A stretch of DNA of 64,000 bases from positions 4,040,744 through 4,104,743 of the forward strand of contig NZ_CP046103.1 in the NCBI RefSeq assembly GCF_009707325.1, read 5' to 3'. This DNA is from Pseudomonas sp. IB20. GTDB lineage: Bacteria > Pseudomonadota > Gammaproteobacteria > Pseudomonadales > Pseudomonadaceae. Below the pieces are notes generated by a model that worked only from the letters and a program-made list of their open reading frames with translations, was not told the origin of the DNA and made no database searches. Of this stretch, positions 57,383-64,000 are shown piece by piece (within the stretch, counting starts at the first letter, position 1; each line of letters starts with the position of its first letter). A program made the position numbers and the translations under genes.

Positions 57383-57985
57383 ATGTTGAAAATCGTCCAC
57401 CTGCTAACGGGCGTTGCAGCGTTGCTGCTGTCCTTTATACCGAGCTTGCAACAGGGAAGCCCTCCCTACCTGGAACAACACGACGCTCTGTACCTGGCCT
57501 TGTTCGGCCTTCTTAACCTGACGCTGGCACCGGTGATCCCTTACTGGAACAAAGGCACGCGTCATCAACTGCAAAACCTGGTCAGCGCGCTGCTGGTACT
57601 GACCGTTGTCGTTCAAACCCTCACCCTCCTCGCACCGATGCCTGAAGTCGGCGGCCACCCGGCCATCCTGCTCAGCCTGGTGATTGCTGTGGTCGCCATC
57701 GTTCTTCACCTGGCCATCAGCTTCTACCGTTCGTCCCCCGCCGCTGCGTCGCAAAACTACGACATGACCAACCGGGATACCGGGACCGTCAAGTGGTTCA
57801 ACACTTCCAAAGGCTTCGGCTTTATTTCCCGCGATTCGGGCGACGATATCTTCGTCCATTTCCGGGCCATCCGCGGCGAAGGTCACCGCGTTCTGGTCGA
57901 AGGCCAGCGCGTAGAGTTCTCCGTCATGAACCGCGACAAGGGCCTGCAAGCCGAAGACGTGATCGCGGCATTGCCGCGTCGCTGA
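57383..57985 (+). CDS. Membrane-anchored cold-shock domain protein
   Basis: A 200-residue fusion. Residues 1-120 contain about four hydrophobic helices (IVHLLTGVAALLLSFIP, ALYLALFGLLNLTLAPVI, LVSALLVLTVVVQTLTLL, AILLSLVIAVVAIVLHLA). Residues 130-200 form a complete cold-shock domain (DTGTVKWFNTSKGFGFISRD with RNP1, DDIFVHFRAI with RNP2). This would tether an RNA-binding domain to the inner membrane. ATG 57383 is chosen because it begins the first helix; the in-frame start at 57317 adds a non-hydrophobic extension. It occupies the position of the P. aeruginosa cold-shock gene next to dps. A strong terminator follows. Confidence 0.88.
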   Translation: MLKIVHLLTGVAALLLSFIPSLQQGSPPYLEQHDALYLALFGLLNLTLAPVIPYWNKGTRHQLQNLVSALLVLTVVVQTLTLLAPMPEVGGHPAILLSLVIAVVAIVLHLAISFYRSSPAAASQNYDMTNRDTGTVKWFNTSKGFGFISRDSGDDIFVHFRAIRGEGHRVLVEGQRVEFSVMNRDKGLQAEDVIAALPRR

Positions 57986-58004
57986 TTCCCACCCTCGGCG
58001 CAAT

Positions 58005-58044
58005 AAAAAACCGCGATCCAGCTCTGCTGGGTCGCGGTTTTTTT
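58005..58044. terminator. Bidirectional terminator
   Basis: AAAAAACCGCGATCCA pairs with TGGGTCGCGGTTTTTT (one mismatch) around a 7-base loop. It serves the cold-shock fusion gene and slyX, which converge here. Confidence 0.93.
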
Positions 58045-58055
58045 ATGCCGTGCAC

Positions 58056-58262
58056 TTAATAATGCGGCGGCGGCGCTTCTTCTTCGGAGGATTCGAACTG
58101 GCCGCCCATTTCCTCCTGACGCTTAAGCAGCGCCATCATCTGCAATTGCAGGCGCTCCACCGCCCGCTGCTGAGCGACGAGGATGGCATTTAGGGTGTCG
58201 ATGGTGTCGTCCTGGAAGGACAGGCGCATTTCCAGGTCGTTGACGCGGTCTTGCAGGTCCAT
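58056..58262 (-). CDS. slyX: SlyX family protein
   Basis: A 68-residue coiled-coil protein (VNDLEMRLSFQDDTIDTLN, QQRAVERLQLQMMALLKRQ) ending in the characteristic EEAPPPHY. Function is unknown in spite of its name. It begins 3 bases after the HIT gene ends. Confidence 0.92.
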   Translation of the reverse strand: MDLQDRVNDLEMRLSFQDDTIDTLNAILVAQQRAVERLQLQMMALLKRQEEMGGQFESSEEEAPPPHY

Positions 58263-58265
58263 GGC

Positions 58266-58691
58266 TCAGTCCTGGGTAAAGATGAAGTGGGCTGGCAATA
58301 ACCCGCGCAGTCGGGCGCGAATCGCCGCCACTTGCTCTTCGGTATACGGCTGGGCCGGATGTTTGCCCCAGACCGGTGCGGGCCAGGCGGCATCATCGCG
58401 TTTGCGCACAATCACGTGCACATGCAACTGGCTGACGACATTCCCCAGCGCGCCAATGTTCATCTTGTCGGCAGCTAGGCCCTCATTGAGCAGTTGTGCC
58501 AAGGCCGTCGTTTCTTGCCACAGCATCTGTTGATCTGCGACATCCAGTTGAAACACTTCACTGATACCGTCTATGCGCGGTACCAGGATGAACCAAGGGT
58601 AATTCGCGTCATTGGACAGCAGCAGGCGGCAGAGCGGGAAGTCTCCAATAGCCAGTGTGTCTTGTTGCAGGCGTTGGTCTAAGGCGAACAC
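58266..58691 (-). CDS. HIT domain protein
   Basis: A 141-residue histidine-triad protein: CRLLLSNDANYPWFILVPR early, then GNVVSQLHVHVIVRKRDD with the H-x-H-x-H-type triad (LHVHVI). It may hydrolyse or transfer nucleotides. GTG 58691 (MFALDQRLQQD) follows GGAG at 7 bases; a TTG at 58712 is less likely. It is co-transcribed with slyX. Confidence 0.9.
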   Translation of the reverse strand: MFALDQRLQQDTLAIGDFPLCRLLLSNDANYPWFILVPRIDGISEVFQLDVADQQMLWQETTALAQLLNEGLAADKMNIGALGNVVSQLHVHVIVRKRDDAAWPAPVWGKHPAQPYTEEQVAAIRARLRGLLPAHFIFTQD

Positions 58692-59425
58692 GCGGGCACT
58701 CCGTTCGGGCAAGTCAGTTTCAGGCGCCCAGCATACCTTTGAATGCTCAAGGCTTCACGGCGAATACGGGGAGCTTTGAAGCGGCCCGATAAAAAAACAC
58801 ACCCGTTCGAGGCAGTCGGATATTTGAGCTACGCTAGATCGGGCCCGGGCGGAACGCACCAAAATGACCCACTTGTGCCTCAAAGGGATCGCTCACTATG
58901 AGGGTCAACCGGTAACGTTTTGCACAGGCACAGGATTTGTGTACGACCCCGCCTCGGTAAAACGTGAGCGCCAGGCCCAAACCAAACGACGCAAAAAGCC
59001 CGTGCTTATGAGGTTTTTACACTGCCGTAACGTTTTTCACGAAAAAATGACATTCGGTTACCGCTTTGTGCACGCTTGTTGCATTCACACCCGTATCGTC
59101 GGCAACGGCACCCGTTTGGACGCAGGTGTTTCGCGATAAAAAACAGTAGCGTTTGAGTGCCTATCAAGGATGAGTTCAAACTTCGAAAGGGGTCTGAAAG
59201 CAGCACTTAAGTTGTCAGCCTGTTTACATTCGGGCTGTGAATTTGCGACAGGGAACTAGCAATTTACGACAGCCTCGTAAAGAAGCTGAAAGGATAGATG
59301 ACTAAGTATCGTCAATAGAGTCTGCGTGATATAACTTTGCGCCGACACAAAAAAGAAAGAGCCGCCCAGATAAAAATACAGGTGGGACGGCAGTACTCTT
59401 CCTAAAACCAAAGGAGCAAATCACG
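58692..59425. other. Long spacer and leader upstream of the OprD-family porin
   Basis: About 730 bp without a supported gene. The part after 59140 is AT-rich, contains TTTACGA (59263-59269) inverted against TCGTAAA (59275-59281), and probably forms the promoter and 5' leader of the porin. An open frame at 58864-59139 has no family resemblance or ribosome site. Confidence 0.45.
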
Positions 59426-60718
59426 ATGCGCGTGATGAAGTGGAGCATGATCGCCCTGGCTGTTTCAGCAGGCACCTCGCAGTACGCAATGGCGTCCGCC
59501 CAAGATGATTCCAAGGGCTTTATTGAAGACAGCACAGCCAGCATTCTGACTCGTACCCTGTACTTCAGCCGTGACTACCGTAACCACGATGCGAAGCAAA
59601 GCCGTTACGAAGAAACCGGTCTCGGCTTCCACGGTCTGTTCAGTTCGGGCTACACCCAAGGCACCATCGGTGTCGGCGTTGATGTCATCGGCCTGCTGGG
59701 CGTCAAACTCGACAGCGGCAAGGGTCGTGCCGGTACCGGTCTGTTCCCTACGGGTTCCGACGGTCGTTCGCAGGACGACTATTCCAAAGGCGGCGCTGCC
59801 GTCAAGTTCCGTATTTCCAATACGGTCCTGAAGGTCGGTGATCAATACACCACCGCGCCAGTGTTCGCCTCCGATGACAGCCGTTTGCTTCCGGAGTTGC
59901 CACAAGGCATCTCCATCACTAGCAGCGAGATCAAAGACCTGAAACTGGAAGCCGGTCACTTCACATCGATCGTTGCCCAGGACAAAAGCTTCCGCGACAG
60001 CATCGGGAGCTCTGAGCCTGGCACGAAGACTGGCCTGCGCGATGCCAACTTCGTGGGCGGTGTCTACGCCTGGACTCCAGAGATCACCACCAGCCTCTAC
60101 TACTCCAAAGTGGAAGACTACTGGAAGAAGCTCTACGCCAACGTGAACTGGACCCACGCGCTCAGCAATGACCAATCCGTGGCTGTCGACTTCAACATAT
60201 ACGACACCAAGAGCGACGGCGCAGGCCTGGTACGTTCCGACAAAGACAGCACTACCAAGCTCAACAACCGTGCGTTCAGCTTGCAGGGTGCTTACTCTGT
60301 CGGCGCCCATACCTTCACCCTGGCAGCGCAGAAAGTCACCGGCGACGGCCAATACGCCTACGGCGTAGACGGCGGCGGCACGATCTTCCTGGCCAACTCC
60401 ATCGCCCGTTCCGACTTCAACGCCGAAGGCGAGAAGTCCTATCAGGCACGTTATGACCTCAACATGGCTACCTTCGGTATTCCTGGCCTGAGCTTCATGA
60501 CTCGCTACGTGAAAGGTACGGGCGCCAACATCGCCAGCACCAGCAACGGTAAAGAGTGGGAACGCGATATCGAAGCCAAATACGTGATCCAGAGCGGCCC
60601 GGCAAAAGACCTGAGCCTGCGCGTACGTCAAGCGACCTATCGCTCGTCTGATCAGGTTTACTCGGGTTCTCTCGACGAACTGCGTCTGATCGCGCAATAC
60701 CCGCTGAACATCTTGTAA
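59426..60718 (+). CDS. OprD-family outer-membrane porin
   Basis: Substrate-specific 18-strand porin for small carboxylates or amino acids. It is 430 residues: a signal peptide ending YAMASA, then GFIEDSTASILTRTLYFSRD, GYTQGTIGVGVDVIGLLGVKLD, the NFVGGVYAW segment, LEAGHFTSI, and the C-terminal LDELRLIAQYPLNIL. The position matches oprD in P. aeruginosa, but the sequence seems closer to the OprE/OprQ subgroup, so the substrate is not assigned. AGGAG precedes ATG 59426. Confidence 0.9.
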   Translation: MRVMKWSMIALAVSAGTSQYAMASAQDDSKGFIEDSTASILTRTLYFSRDYRNHDAKQSRYEETGLGFHGLFSSGYTQGTIGVGVDVIGLLGVKLDSGKGRAGTGLFPTGSDGRSQDDYSKGGAAVKFRISNTVLKVGDQYTTAPVFASDDSRLLPELPQGISITSSEIKDLKLEAGHFTSIVAQDKSFRDSIGSSEPGTKTGLRDANFVGGVYAWTPEITTSLYYSKVEDYWKKLYANVNWTHALSNDQSVAVDFNIYDTKSDGAGLVRSDKDSTTKLNNRAFSLQGAYSVGAHTFTLAAQKVTGDGQYAYGVDGGGTIFLANSIARSDFNAEGEKSYQARYDLNMATFGIPGLSFMTRYVKGTGANIASTSNGKEWERDIEAKYVIQSGPAKDLSLRVRQATYRSSDQVYSGSLDELRLIAQYPLNIL

Positions 60719-60763
60719 TTGGCTGTTTGATTACAACGATGACTTAAGGCCTCGGCCTTAAAT

Positions 60764-60803
60764 AAAAAGCCGCTCCCCTGTTTAAAAGGGAGCGGCTTTT
60801 TTA
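60764..60803 (+). terminator. Terminator after the porin gene
   Basis: AAAAAGCCGCTCCC pairs with GGGAGCGGCTTTTTT around a short A/T loop, followed by Ts. Confidence 0.95.
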
Positions 60804-60907
60804 TTGCAGTTTTATTTCAGCTTAAAATAACTAGCAAGCTAACTAACGAGATTAGCTGCCAGACTCGAACCTGACCTATCGGCCAAGTTCGAACCCTTGC
60901 CGCTTAG

Positions 60908-61750
60908 TTATTTGGCCGCTGGTTCCTGCATTACTCGAATAACCCGCTGTGGAAACGGAATATCAATCCCCGCCCCTTTCAAGCGATCACGCGCCAATTC
61001 ATTAAGCATGAATACCACGTCCCAATAATCCGACGTCTTGGTCCAGCAGCGCAAAGACACGGTGATCGAACTGTCGCCCAAGGTCGACACCACAGCCACC
61101 GCCTCAGGATCTGTTAGCACGCGCGGGTCTTTCGCCAGTTCCAGCAGCACTTCACGGGCTTTCTGCAGGTCGGCTTCGTAGTCTACACCTACGTCAAACA
61201 CCACCTTGCGGGTCGGCTGACGGTTGGTATTGGTGATGATGCCGTTGGACAAGATGCCGTTCGGTACGATCACGGTTTTGTTGTCGCCGGTACGCAGCAC
61301 GGTGTGGAAAATCTGAATGCTGTCGACCGTACCGGATGTGCCCTGGGCTTCGATCCAGTCACCAATGCGGAACGGGCGGAACAACAGAATCAGTACGCCA
61401 CCGGCAAAGTTGGTCAGGCTGCCTTGCAGCGCCATGCCGATGGCAAAGCCTGCAGCTGCGATAGCCGCAACGAACGAAGTGGTTTCCACGCCAATCATCG
61501 AAGTCACGCTGATCACCAGCATGATCTTGAGCACGATGTTCACGATACTGGTAACAAAGCTCTGAAGCGCCAGGTCAGCGTTACGCATGGCCAACAGACG
61601 ACCCATCTTGTGAGTCAGTTTGTTGATCAACCACCAGCCGATGGCCAGGGTGATAACGGCCAGCAATACCCGGCTGCCATATTCCATGATCATCGGGATC
61701 CATGACTGCGAGGTCTTGATCAGTTGATCCACTTCTGCGTTTAAATCCAT
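60908..61750 (-). CDS. Small-conductance mechanosensitive channel (MscS family)
   Basis: Opens on membrane tension to release solutes. It is 280 residues from ATG 61750, with AGGAG upstream. Three membrane helices end in the pore-lining helix FVAAIAAAGFAIGMALQGSL, followed by FAGGVLILLFRPFRIGDWIE and the beta domain (VIVPNGILSNGIITN). An earlier in-frame start at 61858 would add 36 unrelated residues. Confidence 0.93.
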   Translation of the reverse strand: MDLNAEVDQLIKTSQSWIPMIMEYGSRVLLAVITLAIGWWLINKLTHKMGRLLAMRNADLALQSFVTSIVNIVLKIMLVISVTSMIGVETTSFVAAIAAAGFAIGMALQGSLTNFAGGVLILLFRPFRIGDWIEAQGTSGTVDSIQIFHTVLRTGDNKTVIVPNGILSNGIITNTNRQPTRKVVFDVGVDYEADLQKAREVLLELAKDPRVLTDPEAVAVVSTLGDSSITVSLRCWTKTSDYWDVVFMLNELARDRLKGAGIDIPFPQRVIRVMQEPAAK

Positions 61751-61805
61751 GTAGCTTCTCCTATTTAGCGGATATGCGGCTTTATTGACTGCCTGAAAAC
61801 GCAAA

Positions 61806-61823
61806 TGAGCCCCGTGGGGCTCA
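61806..61823 (-). terminator. Hairpin downstream of yajQ
   Basis: TGAGCCCC and GGGGCTCA form a perfect 8-bp stem. On the minus strand a T-rich stretch follows only after several bases, so this is a weak terminator. Confidence 0.5.
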
Positions 61824-61886
61824 AGTGTAGGCACAGACTCTGGGGCGTGGGACGTCAAAAACGTCTACAGGTTCCCCAAAGTGCCA

Positions 61887-62372
61887 TCAGTCGCGGAAGT
61901 TATTGAACTGCAGCGGCATGTCGAAGGTCTTGGCGCGCAGGGCCGCGATCGCGTCCTGCAAATCATCACGCTTCTTGCCGGTAACGCGAACCTGCTCACC
62001 CTGGATGGCGGCCTGGACTTTCAGCTTGGCGTCCTTGATGTGCGCAACGATCTTCTTCGCCAACTCTTTGTCGATGCCTTCCTTGAGGACCGCTTCCTGC
62101 TTCATCAGCTTGCCGGAGGCGTAGGCATCCTTGATTTCAAGGCATTGCGCGTCGATCTTGCGCTTGACCAGCGACAGCTTGAGGATTTCGATCATCGCTT
62201 CCAGCTGGAAATCGGCTTCAGCGGTCAGGTTGACGGTCAGTTCCTTTTCCTTGAATTCGAAGCTGCCCTTGCCTTTCAAGTCATAGCGGCGGTCCAGTTC
62301 CTTGACGGCGTTCTCGACGGCGTTGGTGACTTCGTGTTTGTCCAGTTCGGATACCACGTCGAACGAAGGCAT
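61887..62372 (-). CDS. yajQ: YajQ family cyclic-di-GMP/nucleotide-binding protein
   Basis: A 161-residue YajQ protein (MPSFDVVSELDKHEVTNAVE, GKGSFEFKEKELTVNLTAEA). In Xanthomonas and P. aeruginosa relatives bind c-di-GMP and modulate virulence regulators. It lies between the MscS gene and panE, as in P. aeruginosa (PA4394-PA4397). Confidence 0.94.
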   Translation of the reverse strand: MPSFDVVSELDKHEVTNAVENAVKELDRRYDLKGKGSFEFKEKELTVNLTAEADFQLEAMIEILKLSLVKRKIDAQCLEIKDAYASGKLMKQEAVLKEGIDKELAKKIVAHIKDAKLKVQAAIQGEQVRVTGKKRDDLQDAIAALRAKTFDMPLQFNNFRD

Positions 62373-62495
62373 GTCATTTCTCCAATATAAGGGGCGGGCT
62401 CAGTAGAGATGGAGCGCGCCCGAGCTAAAATGCCGAGGCATTATAGCGGTTCTTTCGTCCCGTTCACTGTGAGCGACCCCACGGAGCATAAACTG

Positions 62496-63413
62496 ATGTC
62501 GACCACCTGGCACATTCTCGGCGCCGGCAGCCTGGGCACACTCTGGGCCACCCGCCTGGCCCGCGCGGGCGTGCCCGTGAAACTGATCTTGCGCGATGCT
62601 GCGCGCCTCGCCAGCTACCAGGCAGGACCTGGGCTGACGCTGGTCGAACAAGGCGTAGAACACACCTACCCGGTGATCGGCGAAATGCCCGACAGCCCTG
62701 AGCCGATTCATCGCCTGCTAGTGGCGTGCAAAGCCTACGACGCCCAAGGCGCCATCGCACAGCTGCAACACCGGCTGGTACCGGATGCCGAACTGATCCT
62801 GCTGCAAAATGGCCTCGGCAGCCAGGACGCGGTGGCCGCACAGCTTCCCCAGGCCCGCTGTATCTTTGCCTCCAGCACCGAAGGCGCATTCCGCGATGGC
62901 GATTGGCGCGTGGTGTTTGCCGGCCACGGCTACACCTGGCTGGGCGATGCAGGCCACCCTACTCCACCGTTATGGCTGGACGACCTGCACGCCGCCGGCA
63001 TTCCCCACGCCTGGAGCACTGACATTCTTACGCGCCTGTGGCGCAAACTGGCCCTCAATTGCGCCATTAACCCACTGACCGTGCTGTACCAGTGCCCCAA
63101 CGGTGGCCTGCAGGATCATCAGTGTGAAGTCGCCACCTTGTGCGCCGAATTAAGCGAGTTACTCGAATGTTGCGGCCAGCCGGCGGCGGCCGAGGATCTG
63201 CACAATGAAGTGGAACGGGTGATCCAGGCCACAGCGGCCAACTACTCGTCCATGTATCAGGACGTGGCGAACGCCCGACGCACCGAAATCAGCTACTTGC
63301 TGGGCTATGCCTGCTCGGCCGCCGCCCGTCACCAATTGGTCCTGCCGCACCTGCAACAACTGCAATCGCGGCTGATCGACCACTTACGTGCACGCGGATT
63401 GGCCAGCAACTGA
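62496..63413 (+). CDS. panE: Ketopantoate reductase (PanE) family protein
   Basis: NADPH-dependent reduction of 2-dehydropantoate to pantoate for CoA synthesis. It is 305 residues from ATG 62496 (MSTTWHILGAGSLGTLWATR, with the Rossmann GAGSLG). ACKAYD and LLQNGLG are family motifs, and the catalytic lysine lies in LWRKLALNCAINPLTVLY. An earlier in-frame ATG at 62409 adds a non-conserved stretch. Confidence 0.92.
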   Translation: MSTTWHILGAGSLGTLWATRLARAGVPVKLILRDAARLASYQAGPGLTLVEQGVEHTYPVIGEMPDSPEPIHRLLVACKAYDAQGAIAQLQHRLVPDAELILLQNGLGSQDAVAAQLPQARCIFASSTEGAFRDGDWRVVFAGHGYTWLGDAGHPTPPLWLDDLHAAGIPHAWSTDILTRLWRKLALNCAINPLTVLYQCPNGGLQDHQCEVATLCAELSELLECCGQPAAAEDLHNEVERVIQATAANYSSMYQDVANARRTEISYLLGYACSAAARHQLVLPHLQQLQSRLIDHLRARGLASN

Positions 63414-63459
63414 GGCACGCGCTACCCTGCCTACCTGTCTATCACCTGGGAAAACCCTG

Positions 63460-64000
63460 ATGCCACTGCGCCAGCGTCTTGAAAATCTACCGGTAGGGCA
63501 GAAACTGCTGGCCGCCTTGCTGGTGTTGTTGACCACCGTATTGCTGGTGGCCAACCTGACGTTTATCAGTGCCGCCTATTGGATTTCCCAGGAGAGCATG
63601 GCGCCCCAGGCGCTGCAGGCCATCGGGCGTCTGGTGTCCAACCCGTCACTTGCCGCTGAAGGCCTGGAATCCCCAGCCAAGGCCGAAGCCTTGCTCAATG
63701 AACTGACCAGCTATTCGCCGCTGCGCGCCGCCGCGCTTTACGACGGCGAAGGCAACCGCCTGGCGCAGATGCAACACGGCAACCGTTTGCAGTTGCCGGA
63801 AAACTACCGGCATATCGAGGCCTGGCGCGTCACCGAGTTTCGCAGTAACCAGATCATCACCCTGCCCCGCACCGGCCAGCCTTCTGGGCACCTGCTGCTG
63901 GTGGCCACCAGTGAGCTGCCCGTGGCGTTCTATACCGGCACGCTGACCGCGAGCCTCGGCATCCTGATTTTCAGTGTGTTGCTCTGGCTGGTCATCGCCC
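63460..64000 (+). CDS. Membrane sensor protein, N-terminal part (cut by window end)
   Basis: Only the first 180 residues are visible. ATG 63460 begins MPLRQRLENLPVGQKLLAAL, a first membrane helix (about 15-42), a periplasmic CHASE8-like sensor region (SPLRAAALYDGEGNRLAQM), and a second helix starting near residue 160. The position matches P. aeruginosa PA4398, a sensor kinase next to panE; a GGDEF output is equally possible. The output domain lies outside the window. Confidence 0.75.
   Translation, partial: MPLRQRLENLPVGQKLLAALLVLLTTVLLVANLTFISAAYWISQESMAPQALQAIGRLVSNPSLAAEGLESPAKAEALLNELTSYSPLRAAALYDGEGNRLAQMQHGNRLQLPENYRHIEAWRVTEFRSNQIITLPRTGQPSGHLLLVATSELPVAFYTGTLTASLGILIFSVLLWLVIA

Noticed and set aside
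58864..59139. 91-codon frame upstream of the porin
   Set aside because: No ribosome site, odd composition and no family signal.

Overview
The window is a stretch of chromosome from a fluorescent Pseudomonas, most likely the P. fluorescens group. The evidence is high-GC coding, the gene order PHP phosphatase-yciO-scpA-scpB-rluB, an arcDABC operon, a GcsR-gcvHP-sdaA-gcvT cluster, the block aspS-yebC-ruvCAB-ybgC-tolQRAB-pal-cpoB-queE-queC-tRNA-Lys, and many REP/REPIN inverted repeats carrying the GTGGGAGC...GGCAAGCC core between genes. Function calls come from recognising protein families by eye; no database search was run.

Region by region: (1) 0.5-1.8 kb: a 45-codon acidic peptide gene, a perfect 9-bp hairpin, and an M29/NicX-like metalloenzyme gene, a possible small peptide-modification cassette. 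(2) 1.9-7.9 kb: a minus-strand housekeeping run (PHP phosphatase, YciO, ScpA, ScpB, a DUF1289 protein, RluB), divergent from yciB and yciI. (3) 8-11.2 kb: a Cpx-like envelope-stress module (membrane coiled-coil protein, CpxR, Spy/CpxP-like protein, CpxA) with a GTAAA-N6-GTAAA box before the CpxP-like gene. (4) 11.2-20.8 kb: a CoA-transferase, AlkA, an ArcD paralog, and the divergent arcDABC arginine deiminase operon with an ANR-type box spaced at -41.5 from a predicted start. (5) 20.9-28.8 kb: a TyrR/GcsR-type sigma54 activator, three 18-bp repeat sites, a sigma54 promoter, and gcvH-gcvP-sdaA-gcvT, without the glyA expected from P. aeruginosa. (6) 28.8-31.1 kb: CspA-type protein, RDD membrane protein, nadA. 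(7) 31.1-43.3 kb: an accessory, scarred region. It has a FadL C-terminal remnant, a soluble hybrid PAS histidine kinase, a two-partner secretion pair (TpsB/TpsA), fragments of pstS and pstB, an AT-rich orphan gene, a tRNA-like remnant, and tRNA-Lys. (8) 43.3-56 kb: the queuosine, Tol-Pal, Ruv and aspS block. (9) 56-64 kb: an RHH protein, Dps-like protein, a membrane-anchored cold-shock protein, SlyX, a HIT protein, an OprD-family porin, MscS, YajQ, PanE and a sensor protein cut by the window end.

The most unusual structural signal is four perfect tandem duplications (periods 109, 153, 149 and 177 bp). Each sits at a gene boundary, and two of them span chimeric joints (tpsA|pstS and pstS|pstB). 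They are either real recent rearrangements or uncollapsed assembly overlaps, so the gene content around 31-42 kb should be read with that caution. The best candidates for undescribed biology are the peptide plus M29 enzyme pair at the left end and the coiled-coil membrane protein in front of cpxR.
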